Positions 7,365-14,894 are shown, counted from the stretch's first letter. The stretch is 15,780 bases of DNA from JAABYT01 sp041581935 (GCA_041581935.1 JBFICP010000057.1:1-15780); one strand, 5' to 3'. Made by a program: numbers and translations. The notes: generated from the letters alone by a model not told the origin.

Positions 7365-8647
7365 TGCGCGTGCGTATCGCGGGCGCCCGAGTCGTGGACC
7401 CGGCCAACAGCGTCGACGCAATCACCGACGTATTCATCGCCGACGGCTGCGTGCAGGGCATCGGCAACGCACCCGACGGGTTCGAAATCGAGCGCGATCT
7501 GGACGCCACCGGCCAGATACTGATACCCGGCATCGTCGACCTACGCGCGCGCCTGCGCGAGCCCGGCGCCGAGCACAAGGCAACCATCGCCAGTGAAACC
7601 CGCGCCGCCGCCCGGGGCGGCATCACGACACTTTGCTGCCCGCCGGACACCGACCCGGTCATCGACACGCCTGCGGTGGCCGAGCTGATTCATCAGCGTG
7701 CCGCCGAATCGCGCCTTGCCCGGGTTGAAGTCCTGGGCGCGCTGACCCGCAATCTCGACGGGCGCAACCTCGCCGAGATGGGCGCACTCAAGGAGGCCGG
7801 GTGCCTGGGGGTCTCGAACGCCCTGGCCCCGGTCACCGACACCGAGGTCATGCTGCGTGCCATGGAGTACGCCGGCACCTTCGGACTCACGGTGTTCGTG
7901 CACGCAGAGGATGCCCGGCTCGCCGACGGGCGTCTCGTGCACGACGGGCCGGTCGCCACACGCCTCGGGCTTGCGGGCATACCGGAGATCGCCGAGACCA
8001 TCGGCGTCGCGCGCGAGCTGCTGCTCGTGGAGCAAACGGGAACCCGGGTGCACTTCTGCCATCTGTCGACGGGACCGGCGGTGGACATGGTGCGCGACGC
8101 GCGCAGCCACGGGCTGCCGGTGAGTGCCGATGTTGCGATTCATCAGCTACTTCTCACCGAGTCCGACGTCGGTTCCTTCGAAGCCAATGCCCACGTGCGC
8201 CCGCCGCTGCGAAGCCTCGACGACCAGGCGCGTCTGCGCGCCGGCGTGCGCGCCGGCGTGATCGGCAGCATCTGCTCGGACCACCAGCCCCACGAACTCG
8301 ACGCCAAGCTGAACCCTTTTCCCGAGACCGAGCCCGGCATCTCGTCGCTCGACGGCCTGCTCGCGCTGGTGCTCGATCTCGTCGACGCCAAAGAGCTGAC
8401 GCTCGTCCAGGCGGTGGCGGCGCTCACCAGCGGACCGGCCGCGGCGCTCGGCGTCGAACGTGGAACTCTCGGCGTGGGCGCGGCTGCCGACGTGTGCCTT
8501 TTCGACCCCGACGAGCAGTGGACACTCGACGACGCGAGCATGCTCAGCCGCGGTCACAACACGCCGTTCAAGGGTCGCAACCTGAAGGGTCGCGTGCGAA
8601 TTTGCATGGTTGACGGCCGAGTGGTGTTCGAAGCGCCCTCGGCGTGA
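7364..8647 (+). CDS. pyrX: Dihydroorotase-like protein without metal site (PyrC'/PyrX scaffold)
   Basis: This is an amidohydrolase of the type I dihydroorotase family (427 residues) that has lost its metal centre. Active enzymes have DxHxHxRxPG; here the motif reads DLRARLREPG, with Arg61 and Arg63 in place of both histidines. The next active-site block, normally with an aspartate pair, reads SNALAPVTD. Other ligand positions remain (His in FVHAED, His in FCHLST, Asp in SDHQPH). In Pseudomonas such a protein is a non-catalytic partner that holds PyrB in an active dodecamer, and the one-base overlap with pyrB supports that role here. A separate active dihydroorotase must be encoded elsewhere. 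The fold and family are secure, and lack of activity is a strong inference. Confidence 0.93.
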   Translation: MRVRIAGARVVDPANSVDAITDVFIADGCVQGIGNAPDGFEIERDLDATGQILIPGIVDLRARLREPGAEHKATIASETRAAARGGITTLCCPPDTDPVIDTPAVAELIHQRAAESRLARVEVLGALTRNLDGRNLAEMGALKEAGCLGVSNALAPVTDTEVMLRAMEYAGTFGLTVFVHAEDARLADGRLVHDGPVATRLGLAGIPEIAETIGVARELLLVEQTGTRVHFCHLSTGPAVDMVRDARSHGLPVSADVAIHQLLLTESDVGSFEANAHVRPPLRSLDDQARLRAGVRAGVIGSICSDHQPHELDAKLNPFPETEPGISSLDGLLALVLDLVDAKELTLVQAVAALTSGPAAALGVERGTLGVGAAADVCLFDPDEQWTLDDASMLSRGHNTPFKGRNLKGRVRICMVDGRVVFEAPSA

Positions 8648-9537
8648 TCGGCGCGTCCATGGGCAGGCAAGACCGTAACACCATCTTCGTCGAGACCGCC
8701 GAGGTGCTCGCCAACGACGCGTTTCCCGGGGATCAGTACGTGCTGCGCGTGCACGCGCCGAAGCTCGCGGCGTCGGCGAAACCCGGCTCGTTCGCGCACG
8801 TTCAATGCGACCCGTTGCTGCCCATGCGACGTCCACTGTCGATCATGCGGGTCGATCCACGCCGCGGCTGGGCTGAATTTCTCTACAAGACCGTGGGCCC
8901 CGGAACCACGCTGCTGGCGGAAAAGCCGGCGGGACGAACCCTGAGCGTCATGGGCCCCATTGGCGTCCCGTTCTCGGCGCCCGCCAGCCACCCCCTGGCC
9001 CTGCTCATCGGTGGCGGCGTGGGTATACCGCCCATGGTGTTCCTCGCCGAGCATCTGCGTGGCAACGCCGCGGCGTTTCGCCCTTTCGTGATCATGGGCT
9101 CCGAGGTTCCCTTTCCGTTCAAGACCCGCCCGTCCCAGACGCTGGTGGCCGGCATGCCCGCCGGCGTCATCGCCTGCATGCCGCTGATGGAGGACTGGGG
9201 CATCCCCAGTCGTCTCGCGAGCCTGCAGGGCTATCCGGGATGCTTCGAGGGCTACGTGACGGATCTGGCGCGCGCCTGGCTCGACGCCCTCGACCACAGC
9301 CGCCGTGAAGCTGTGTACGTCTATGCGTGCGGACCGACGCCGATGCTGGCGGCCACCGCCGAGCTCGCGCGCGACTACGATCTACCGTGCCAGGTGTGCC
9401 TCGAGGAGTACATGGCCTGCGCCGTCGGCGGCTGCGCCGGGTGCGCGGTGCGCATCGACACGCCGCACGGCCCCGCCATGAAACGCGTCTGCGTCGACGG
9501 CCCGGTGTTCGACGCATACAGTGTGCACTGGCGGTAA
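8644..9537 (+). CDS. PyrK-like dihydroorotate dehydrogenase electron-transfer subunit (FAD, [2Fe-2S])
   Basis: The protein resembles PyrK, which passes electrons between NAD(H) and a class 1B dihydroorotate dehydrogenase. The 297 residues hold an FAD-binding beta-barrel with R63-P-L-S66 (RRPLSIM), an NAD-binding GGGVGIPP at 123-129, and CGPTPM from C229. The iron-sulfur cluster cysteines are C259-x4-C264-x2-C267-x15-C283, the spacing typical of PyrK. It overlaps the pyrX stop by four bases (GTGA) if the GTG at 8644 is used; an in-frame ATG at 8659 is the alternative start. No pyrD-type partner is in the window, and most gammaproteobacteria use quinone-linked PyrD instead, so the electron partner is unknown. 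A general ferredoxin-reductase-family function cannot be excluded. Confidence 0.87.
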   Translation: MIGASMGRQDRNTIFVETAEVLANDAFPGDQYVLRVHAPKLAASAKPGSFAHVQCDPLLPMRRPLSIMRVDPRRGWAEFLYKTVGPGTTLLAEKPAGRTLSVMGPIGVPFSAPASHPLALLIGGGVGIPPMVFLAEHLRGNAAAFRPFVIMGSEVPFPFKTRPSQTLVAGMPAGVIACMPLMEDWGIPSRLASLQGYPGCFEGYVTDLARAWLDALDHSRREAVYVYACGPTPMLAATAELARDYDLPCQVCLEEYMACAVGGCAGCAVRIDTPHGPAMKRVCVDGPVFDAYSVHWR

Positions 9538-9562
9538 ACGCGACCCGCCGGGGAAATTCGCC

Positions 9563-9796
9563 GTGCAACCATCCGCTTCCGATGCGCTTTTCCAGACCAC
9601 CTACAGGCTCACGCCCATGGGCGCGGTGCTGGGCGTTCAGATGTTGTTCGTCGCATTCGGCGCGCTGGTGCTCGTCACCGGTGTCGGTGGACTCAGCGTC
9701 GGCACTGCGGACTGGGCGCTCAAGGGAATCGGGCTCGCCGGAATTCTCGGTGTCGGCGCCAACCTGGTCCTACCGCGACCCGGGCGGAGCACATGA
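9563..9796 (+). CDS. Small two-helix membrane protein, unknown function
   Basis: I do not recognise the family. From the GTG at 9563, which has GGGGA about eight bases upstream, the protein has 77 residues. Two hydrophobic segments are visible, about 18-42 (rich in Val, Leu and Gly) and 53-70, joined by a short loop containing GTADW, with a short basic tail. A start at the ATG at 9521 would add 14 polar residues and overlap the pyrK-like gene. The stop overlaps the following ATG by ATGA, so it is translated with the CoA-transferase gene. It could anchor a neighbouring soluble protein to the membrane, but this is a guess from context only. Confidence 0.7.
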   Translation: MQPSASDALFQTTYRLTPMGAVLGVQMLFVAFGALVLVTGVGGLSVGTADWALKGIGLAGILGVGANLVLPRPGRST

Positions 9797-11007
9797 GCGC
9801 GCCCACCACGACCACGAAGGTGCGTCCTCTGGACGGCATCCGCGTGCTCGAGATGGGCCAGCTCATCGCCGGGCCCTTCGCCGGTTGCATGCTCGGCTAC
9901 TTCGGCGCCGATGTCATCAAGATCGAGCCACCGGGACGCGGCGACGGGCTGCGAAACTGGCGCGTGTTGAAAAACGGCACGTCGCTGTGGTGGCGGGCCA
10001 TGGGACGCAACAAGAAATGTATCACGCTGGATCTGCGAAAGGAGGAGGGGCGCGCGATTGCTGTCCGGCTGGCCGAGCGCAGCGACGTGCTGATCGAAAA
10101 TTTTCGCCCCGGCACCATGGAGCAATGGGGGCTCGCGCCGGCGGAGCTCGAGAAACGCAATCCCGACCTCGTTTATGCCCGGGTGTCGGGATACGGACAA
10201 ACGGGCCCGCTCGCCTCACGACCGGGATTCGCCTCGGTGTGCGAGGGCTTCGGCGGGTTTCGCCACATCAACGGTTATCCGGGGCAGACGCCGGTTCGAC
10301 CCAATCTGAGCATGGGGGACACGCTGGCTGCGCTTCACGCGGTCATCGGCATACTGCTCGCGCTCCAGAGCCGCGCACGCCCCGGGGGCAGCGGACAGGT
10401 GGTCGACGTTGCCATCTACGAGTCGGTGTACAACATGCTCGAGTCGGTGGTCCCGGAGTACCACGGGGCGGGCGCAGTACGCGGGCCATCGGGCTCGACC
10501 TTGACCGGTATCGTGCCTACCAATACCTACCCGTGCGCGGACGGCAAGTACGTGATCATCGGCGCGAACACGGACTCGGTATTTCAACGCCTGATGCGCG
10601 CCGCCGGGCTGGACGCCCTCGCCGATGACCCGCGCCTCGCCGACAACGCCGGACGCGTCGCCCATCAGGAGGAAGTCGATGGCGCCATCGCCGCGTGGAC
10701 AGCGACGCTCACATCCGAGGAGCTGCTCGCGCGTCTCGCGAATGCATCGGTGCCCTCGGGTCCGATCTACACCGTCGAGGACATGGTGCAGGATGCGCAC
10801 TATAACGACCGCGGTATGTTCGAAACCGTCGAGGTCGACGGCGAGCCGCTCATGATCCCGGCCATCGTCCCGCGGCTCGCAGACACCCCCGGCGAGACGT
10901 TGTGGCCCGGCCCCTCGCTCGGCGAGCACAACGAGGAAATATACGCCGGGCTGCTCGGCTACTCAGCCGGCGAAATGAAGCGCCTATCGGATGAAGGCGT
11001 CATCTGA
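9793..11007 (+). CDS. CaiB/BaiF family (class III) CoA-transferase
   Basis: Class III CoA-transferases move CoA between carboxylic acids through an enzyme-bound aspartyl thioester. The 404 residues are full length. Family features are the opening LDGIRVLEMGQLIAGPFAG, FGADVIKIEPPGRGD, the segment WWRAMGRNKKCITLDLRKEEG, LIENFRPGTMEQWGL, ARVSGYGQTGP, and the nucleophile candidate D176 in NLSMGDTLAALHAV. The C terminus (VPSGPIYTVEDMVQDAHY) is also typical. The substrate cannot be read from sequence. It is the last gene of the plus-strand run, linked by ATGA to the small membrane protein. It is an unexpected member of a pyrimidine operon. About 170 bases separate it from the convergent pilU-like gene. 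Confidence 0.93.
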   Translation: MSAPTTTTKVRPLDGIRVLEMGQLIAGPFAGCMLGYFGADVIKIEPPGRGDGLRNWRVLKNGTSLWWRAMGRNKKCITLDLRKEEGRAIAVRLAERSDVLIENFRPGTMEQWGLAPAELEKRNPDLVYARVSGYGQTGPLASRPGFASVCEGFGGFRHINGYPGQTPVRPNLSMGDTLAALHAVIGILLALQSRARPGGSGQVVDVAIYESVYNMLESVVPEYHGAGAVRGPSGSTLTGIVPTNTYPCADGKYVIIGANTDSVFQRLMRAAGLDALADDPRLADNAGRVAHQEEVDGAIAAWTATLTSEELLARLANASVPSGPIYTVEDMVQDAHYNDRGMFETVEVDGEPLMIPAIVPRLADTPGETLWPGPSLGEHNEEIYAGLLGYSAGEMKRLSDEGVI

Positions 11008-11050
11008 GAGACGAGAATGAACGAAGGGTCCCCCACTCTTTCAATGCGCG

Positions 11051-11094
11051 TTCACCTATTCTCCGATCCCCACGGGGACGTGAGGGTGGGTGAA
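11051..11094. repeat. Nested inverted repeat between convergent genes
   Basis: TTCACC at 11051-11056 pairs with GGTGAA at 11089-11094, enclosing an inner hairpin TCCCC-AC-GGGGA at 11067-11078. It lies between the CoA-transferase and the pilU-like gene, which converge here. Neither strand shows a T-run after the stem, so it is not a classical terminator. It could be a transcript-end structure or a dispersed intergenic palindrome. The rest of 11008-11173 shows nothing clear. Confidence 0.4.
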
Positions 11095-11173
11095 AACTCG
11101 GAACGGTAACAGAAGTCTCGGGCGCCAAACTCCGTCATGGGAGCGTGCAGCGAGCGCAGACGCCGCACCGAAA

Positions 11174-12232
11174 CTAGCCGAAGTTGATTTTCGCTTCCAG
11201 ATTCGTACGACTGTCTGCGTTGTTCAAGGCTTCCTCGAGACTGATCCGGCCTTCCTTGTACAGCGCGAACAAAGCGTCGTCGAAAGTCTGCATCCCCCTT
11301 TGGCCACTCTCCTGCATGGCTTCCTTGATCTCGCCGATTTCGCCCTTCAGCATCAGCTCCGCAATGTGCGGCGTATTGATCAATATCTCCACCGCCGCGC
11401 AACGCTTTCCATCGAGATCGGGCACCAGGCGTTGCGATATCACCGCGTGCAAATTCAGTGACATGTCCATGAACAGCTGCTTGTGCAGCACCTGAGGAAA
11501 CATGTTGATTACGCGCTCCATGGCCTGGTTCGAGTTATTGGCATGCATGGTGGAAATCGCCAGATGCCCCGTGTTGCTGAGCTCGAGCGCCGCCTCCATG
11601 GTTTCGCGGTCACGTATCTCGCCGATTTGAATGACATCCGGCGCCTCGCGCAGAGAGGATCGCAGCGCCTTGGCATAGGAAATCGTATCGACACCGACCT
11701 CGCGCTGGTTGACGATGGATTTCAGGTTGGGGTGGTAAAACTCGACCGGGTCCTCGATGGTGAGAATGTGTCCGGGAGTGGTTTCGTTGCGATGATTGAT
11801 CATGGCTGCGAGCGTAGTCGACTTACCCGACCCGGTGGCTCCGACCATGAGTATCAGTCCGCGTTTGACGAGAACCAGCTCGTTCAATATTTCCGGTAGG
11901 CCGAGCTCTGCAATAGTGGGGATCGACATGGGTATGAGTCGGATAACCATCGCGATCTTGCCACGCTGCCTGAACACGTTGACGCGGAACCGAGCGCTCT
12001 CGTCGGGCAGTGCGATGGCAAAGTCGCACTCCCAGGTATCGAAAAAAAGCTGACGAAGGCGATCATCCATGATGCCGTTGGCGGCCGCCTCGACCAGCTC
12101 CGGCGTCAGCTGGGTCTTGCCGACGGAAGTGACACGACCTTCCACCTTCAGCTTCACCGGTGAGTCCGCCGTGAAAAAAAGGTCGGACGCGTTCTTCTCT
12201 ACCAACAGTTTCAGGTAGGGTTGGATATCCAT
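11174..12232 (-). CDS. Second PilU-like type IV pilus retraction ATPase
   Basis: This is a PilT/VirB11-type hexameric ATPase (352 residues) of the pilus retraction group. It has the N-terminal PAS-like domain (KNASDLFFTADSPVKLKVEG), Walker A GATGSGKST at 131-139, an Asp box HILTIEDPVEF, Walker B region GEIRD at 204-208 with E205, and a His box GHLAISTMHANNSNQAMERV. The HANNSNQA signature and the C-terminal INTPHIAELMLKGEIGEIK are PilU-like rather than PilT-like (PilT has AIRNLIRE). It lacks the C-terminal tail of the upstream PilU. The ATG has a GGAG five bases away. It is separated from pilU by 148 bases, which may hold its own promoter. All catalytic motifs are intact, so it is probably an active third ATPase. 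Confidence 0.9.
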   Translation of the reverse strand: MDIQPYLKLLVEKNASDLFFTADSPVKLKVEGRVTSVGKTQLTPELVEAAANGIMDDRLRQLFFDTWECDFAIALPDESARFRVNVFRQRGKIAMVIRLIPMSIPTIAELGLPEILNELVLVKRGLILMVGATGSGKSTTLAAMINHRNETTPGHILTIEDPVEFYHPNLKSIVNQREVGVDTISYAKALRSSLREAPDVIQIGEIRDRETMEAALELSNTGHLAISTMHANNSNQAMERVINMFPQVLHKQLFMDMSLNLHAVISQRLVPDLDGKRCAAVEILINTPHIAELMLKGEIGEIKEAMQESGQRGMQTFDDALFALYKEGRISLEEALNNADSRTNLEAKINFG

Positions 12233-12372
12233 GCAGGCTCCGGAATTGACATCCGCGGACCGACCGCACCTCGGTAATCGGGATTACGAACGGTCTCGAA
12301 ATGGGTTAACTCAAAGACGATGGCGCTATCAGAAATCAAGCAAAAAATCACTCGGCCTCAGGCGAAATAAGC

Positions 12373-12388
12373 TGCGATAGTTATCGCA
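12373..12388. repeat. Inverted repeat over the pilU stop codon
   Basis: TGCGATA-GT-TATCGCA is a seven-base inverted repeat that includes the pilU TAA. Reading the minus strand, a small GCC-TGA-GGC stem and a T6 run follow within about 40 bases, so a weak terminator or attenuator between pilU and the second pilU-like gene is possible. The remainder of the 12233-12372 gap holds no clear gene; I call no promoter in it. Confidence 0.35.
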
Positions 12389-13550
12389 TCATGTTGCCTC
12401 TTTCTTGCTTCGCCTCCTCGAGTGACAGGTGATCCAAGCCCTCGAGCGCCTCCTTGTTCTGTGCCGCTTTGCCTTCGAGCTTGATGCGCAACCGCAGCTC
12501 GTTCTGAGAATCCGCGTAACGCAGCGCGTCGTCGTAGCTGATCTTGTCTGCCTCGTACAGATCGAACAACGCCTGGTCGAAAGTCTGCATGCCGACTTCG
12601 CGCGACTTCGACATGATTCCTTTGATTTCCGCCAGCTCGCCCTTGAGGATCAGGTCCTTGATGAGTGGCGTGTTCAGAAGAATCTCGATTGCCGCGACGC
12701 GTCCCTCTCCGCTGCGGCTCTTGATCAGGCGCTGTGAAATGAGTCCGCGCAGGTTTGCCGACAGGTCCATGAGCAACTGCGGTTTCCGTTCTTCGGGAAA
12801 AAAATTGATGATGCGATCTAGCGCCTGGTTGGAATTATTGGCATGAAGAGTCGCGAGCGCGAGGTGCCCGGTCTCTGCGAACTGAATTCCGAACTCCATT
12901 GTCTTGCGGTCACGAATCTCACCGAGAAGGATTACGTCGGGCGCCTGTCGCAGGGAGTTCTTCAGCGCAATGCCCCAGTCCTCGGTATCGACCCCGACTT
13001 CACGCTGCATGATGATACAGTTCTTGTGTGGATGGACGTATTCGATCGGGTCCTCGATGGTTACGATATGGCCGTGACTGTTCTGGTTTCGATAGTCAAC
13101 CATTGCCGCGAGGCTGGTGCTCTTACCCGTGCCGGTGCCGCCGACCATGATGACGAGTCCGTTTTTGGTCATGCAAACGTCTTTGAGAACCTCGGGCAGA
13201 CCGAGACCGTCGAGGGTTGGAATCTCGGTAGTAATGGTTCGCATGACCAGACCGGGGTGACTTTGCTGAATGAACGCATTGCAGCGGAATCTTCCGACGC
13301 CGGGTGGCGCAATTGCGAAGTTGCATTCTTTGGTTGACTCGTACTCTTTGAGCTGCCGGTCGTTCATGATGCAATAGGTCAGCGCCTTGGCGTTCTCGGG
13401 CGTGAGTCCCTGCTTCGATACCGGTGTGACCTTGCCATCGATTTTCATCGCTGGCGGAAATCCGACGGTTATAAAGAGGTCTGAGCCGTTCTTCTGCTTT
13501 AAAAGCTTGAGAAGATCCAGCATGAATTTTATTGCTTGTTCGCGTTCCAT
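12381..13550 (-). CDS. pilU: PilU, PilT-dependent type IV pilus retraction ATPase
   Basis: PilU assists PilT in pilus retraction at the inner-membrane base of the type IV pilus. The 389 residues align well with P. aeruginosa PilU (about 382). Walker A GGTGTGKST lies at 137-145, HIVTIEDPIEYVH is the Asp box, GEIRD carries E211, and GHLALATLHANNSNQALDRI is the His box. The C-terminal tail after residue 360 is charged (EALEGLDHLSLEEAKQERG), like the variable tail of other PilU proteins. The ATG at 13548-13550 has a GGAG seven bases upstream. It follows pilT by 46 bases in the same direction, so they are probably co-transcribed. Confidence 0.94.
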   Translation of the reverse strand: MEREQAIKFMLDLLKLLKQKNGSDLFITVGFPPAMKIDGKVTPVSKQGLTPENAKALTYCIMNDRQLKEYESTKECNFAIAPPGVGRFRCNAFIQQSHPGLVMRTITTEIPTLDGLGLPEVLKDVCMTKNGLVIMVGGTGTGKSTSLAAMVDYRNQNSHGHIVTIEDPIEYVHPHKNCIIMQREVGVDTEDWGIALKNSLRQAPDVILLGEIRDRKTMEFGIQFAETGHLALATLHANNSNQALDRIINFFPEERKPQLLMDLSANLRGLISQRLIKSRSGEGRVAAIEILLNTPLIKDLILKGELAEIKGIMSKSREVGMQTFDQALFDLYEADKISYDDALRYADSQNELRLRIKLEGKAAQNKEALEGLDHLSLEEAKQERGNMMR

Positions 13551-13596
13551 TTCGCTGCTCCGAGGACGTGTTAGCGCCCCCTAGTTACGCTTTGGA

Positions 13597-14634
13597 CTAA
13601 GCGATGGAATCCTTGTTTGCTGCTTTGAGCTGCGCCTGTTGACGCGATACTACGCCCTGTTGCACAAGATTCTGTAGAGTTTGATCGAGAGTCATCATGC
13701 CGTACTGCTGACCGGTCTGAATCGCAGAGTACATCTGCGCAATCTTATTTTCGCGAATGAGGTTGCGGATGGCCGGTGTGCCAATCATTATCTCGTGCGC
13801 CGCTACGCGCCCGCCGCCGTTCTTCTTCAGTAGCGTTTGGGAGATCACTGAACGCAGTGATTCTGAAAGCATGGCGCGCACCATGTCCTTCTCCGCGGCA
13901 GGGAATACGTCGACGACGCGGTCGATGGTTTTCGCGGCCGAGCTCGTATGCAGGGTGCCGAACACGAGGTGACCTGTTTCCGCAGCGGTGAGCGCCAGGC
14001 GGATAGTCTCCAGATCGCGCATCTCGCCGACGAGTATCGTATCCGGATCCTCGCGAAGCGCGGATCGCAGCGCCTCATTGAATCCGAGCGTGTCGCGGTG
14101 AACTTCACGCTGATTCACCAGGCACTTCTTGCTTTCGTGGACAAACTCGATGGGGTCCTCGACAGTGAGAATGTGGCCGTACTCGTTGCTGTTCTTATGA
14201 TCGATCATGGCGGCCAGAGTGGTCGACTTGCCCGAGCCGGTCGGACCGGTTACCAGAACGATACCACGGGGGGTATCAGAGATATCCTTGAAGATCTTCG
14301 GGCAGTTCAGCTCTTCGAGGGTGAGAATCTGGGATGGAATGGTTCGAAAGACGGCGCCCGCACCCCGGTGGTGATTGAAAGCGTTGACGCGGAATCGCGC
14401 AAGCCCCGGGATTTCGAAGGAGAAGTCCGTCTCCAGAAATTCCTCGTAATCTTTGCGTTGCTTGTCATTCATGATGTCGTAGACGAGATCATGAACGCTC
14501 TTGTGGTCGATCGCCGGGACGTTGATGCGGCGTACGTCACCGTCGACTCGAATCATGGGCGGCAGCCCCGCCGATAGATGCAGATCGGAGGCTCCGTTCT
14601 TGACGCCGAACGCAAGCAGCTCACCAATGTCCAT
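13597..14634 (-). CDS. pilT: PilT, type IV pilus retraction ATPase
   Basis: PilT is the hexameric motor that depolymerises type IV pili and drives twitching, DNA uptake and surface sensing. The 345 residues match the family. Walker A GPTGSGKST is at 130-138, the Asp box is HILTVEDPIEF (E159-D160), Walker B region GEMRD holds E204, the His box GHLVFGTLHTSSAAKTIDRV holds H222 and H229, and the PilT-specific retraction motif AIRNLIRE is at 288-295. The start ATG at 14632-14634 has GAGGA seven bases upstream. The neighbouring divergent yggS matches the gammaproteobacterial arrangement. Confidence 0.97.
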   Translation of the reverse strand: MDIGELLAFGVKNGASDLHLSAGLPPMIRVDGDVRRINVPAIDHKSVHDLVYDIMNDKQRKDYEEFLETDFSFEIPGLARFRVNAFNHHRGAGAVFRTIPSQILTLEELNCPKIFKDISDTPRGIVLVTGPTGSGKSTTLAAMIDHKNSNEYGHILTVEDPIEFVHESKKCLVNQREVHRDTLGFNEALRSALREDPDTILVGEMRDLETIRLALTAAETGHLVFGTLHTSSAAKTIDRVVDVFPAAEKDMVRAMLSESLRSVISQTLLKKNGGGRVAAHEIMIGTPAIRNLIRENKIAQMYSAIQTGQQYGMMTLDQTLQNLVQQGVVSRQQAQLKAANKDSIA

Positions 14635-14693
14635 TCATCGTTCCTCGCATTGCAAATACGACTCTCGGGGCGCCGAACCGGGTTGCCGCAGAA

Positions 14694-14730
14694 CTAGAAA
14701 AGTATAGTCTAGCGAGCATGACGCCCCCAA
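14694..14730 (-). promoter_or_regulatory. Candidate pilT promoter with operator-like inverted repeat
   Basis: On the minus strand TTGGGG (14730-14725) and TATACT (14706-14701) are spaced by 18 bases, giving five of six -10 matches and three of six -35 matches. An inverted repeat CTAGA-N9-TCTAG (14694-14712) brackets the -10 element and could bind a repressor or activator. Transcription would start about 60 bases before the pilT ATG. Confidence 0.4.
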
Positions 14731-14850
14731 AGCGGTTCCGGGAGTTTTTCTACCCCACATGACTGCGCGGCTGCCGGGCGAATCCTCGCCGATCTCGGGT
14801 CGGCGGGCGGGCTGCCACTCGGCTGCGACGCGCCGGCCAAAGACATGGCC

Positions 14851-14868
14851 GTAGATTATGGGATCTAC
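14851..14868. repeat. Inverted repeat before the yggS ribosome site
   Basis: GTAGAT-TATGGG-ATCTAC is a perfect six-base inverted repeat. An AGGAGG at 14871-14876 begins two bases after it, so a hairpin here could affect ribosome access in the yggS leader. It could equally be a DNA operator. The rest of the pilT-yggS gap (14731-14850) is GC-rich with no gene I can support. Confidence 0.35.
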
Positions 14869-14894
14869 ACAGGAGGGGCGCCGCATCACCTCAC

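Noticed and set aside
9521..9562. Upstream ATG start for the two-helix miniprotein
   Set aside because: It would overlap the end of the PyrK-like gene and add 14 polar residues, whereas the GTG at 9563 has a better-placed ribosome site; it cannot be ruled out fully.
9327..10628. 433-codon plus-strand frame overlapping the PyrK-like, miniprotein and CoA-transferase genes
   Set aside because: It is out of frame with two strongly supported enzymes and its translation is Arg/Gly/His-rich without recognisable domains.
4893..11007. Possible defence or mobile island around the RuvX and CoA-transferase genes
   Set aside because: There are no integrase, transposase, attachment-site repeats or defence domains, and base composition looks even; the genes are housekeeping or metabolic.
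11052..11402. Minus-strand frame across the intergenic palindrome and the 3' end of the second pilU-like gene
   Set aside because: It is mostly out of frame with the supported ATPase gene and the remainder translates the palindrome; no sign of coding.
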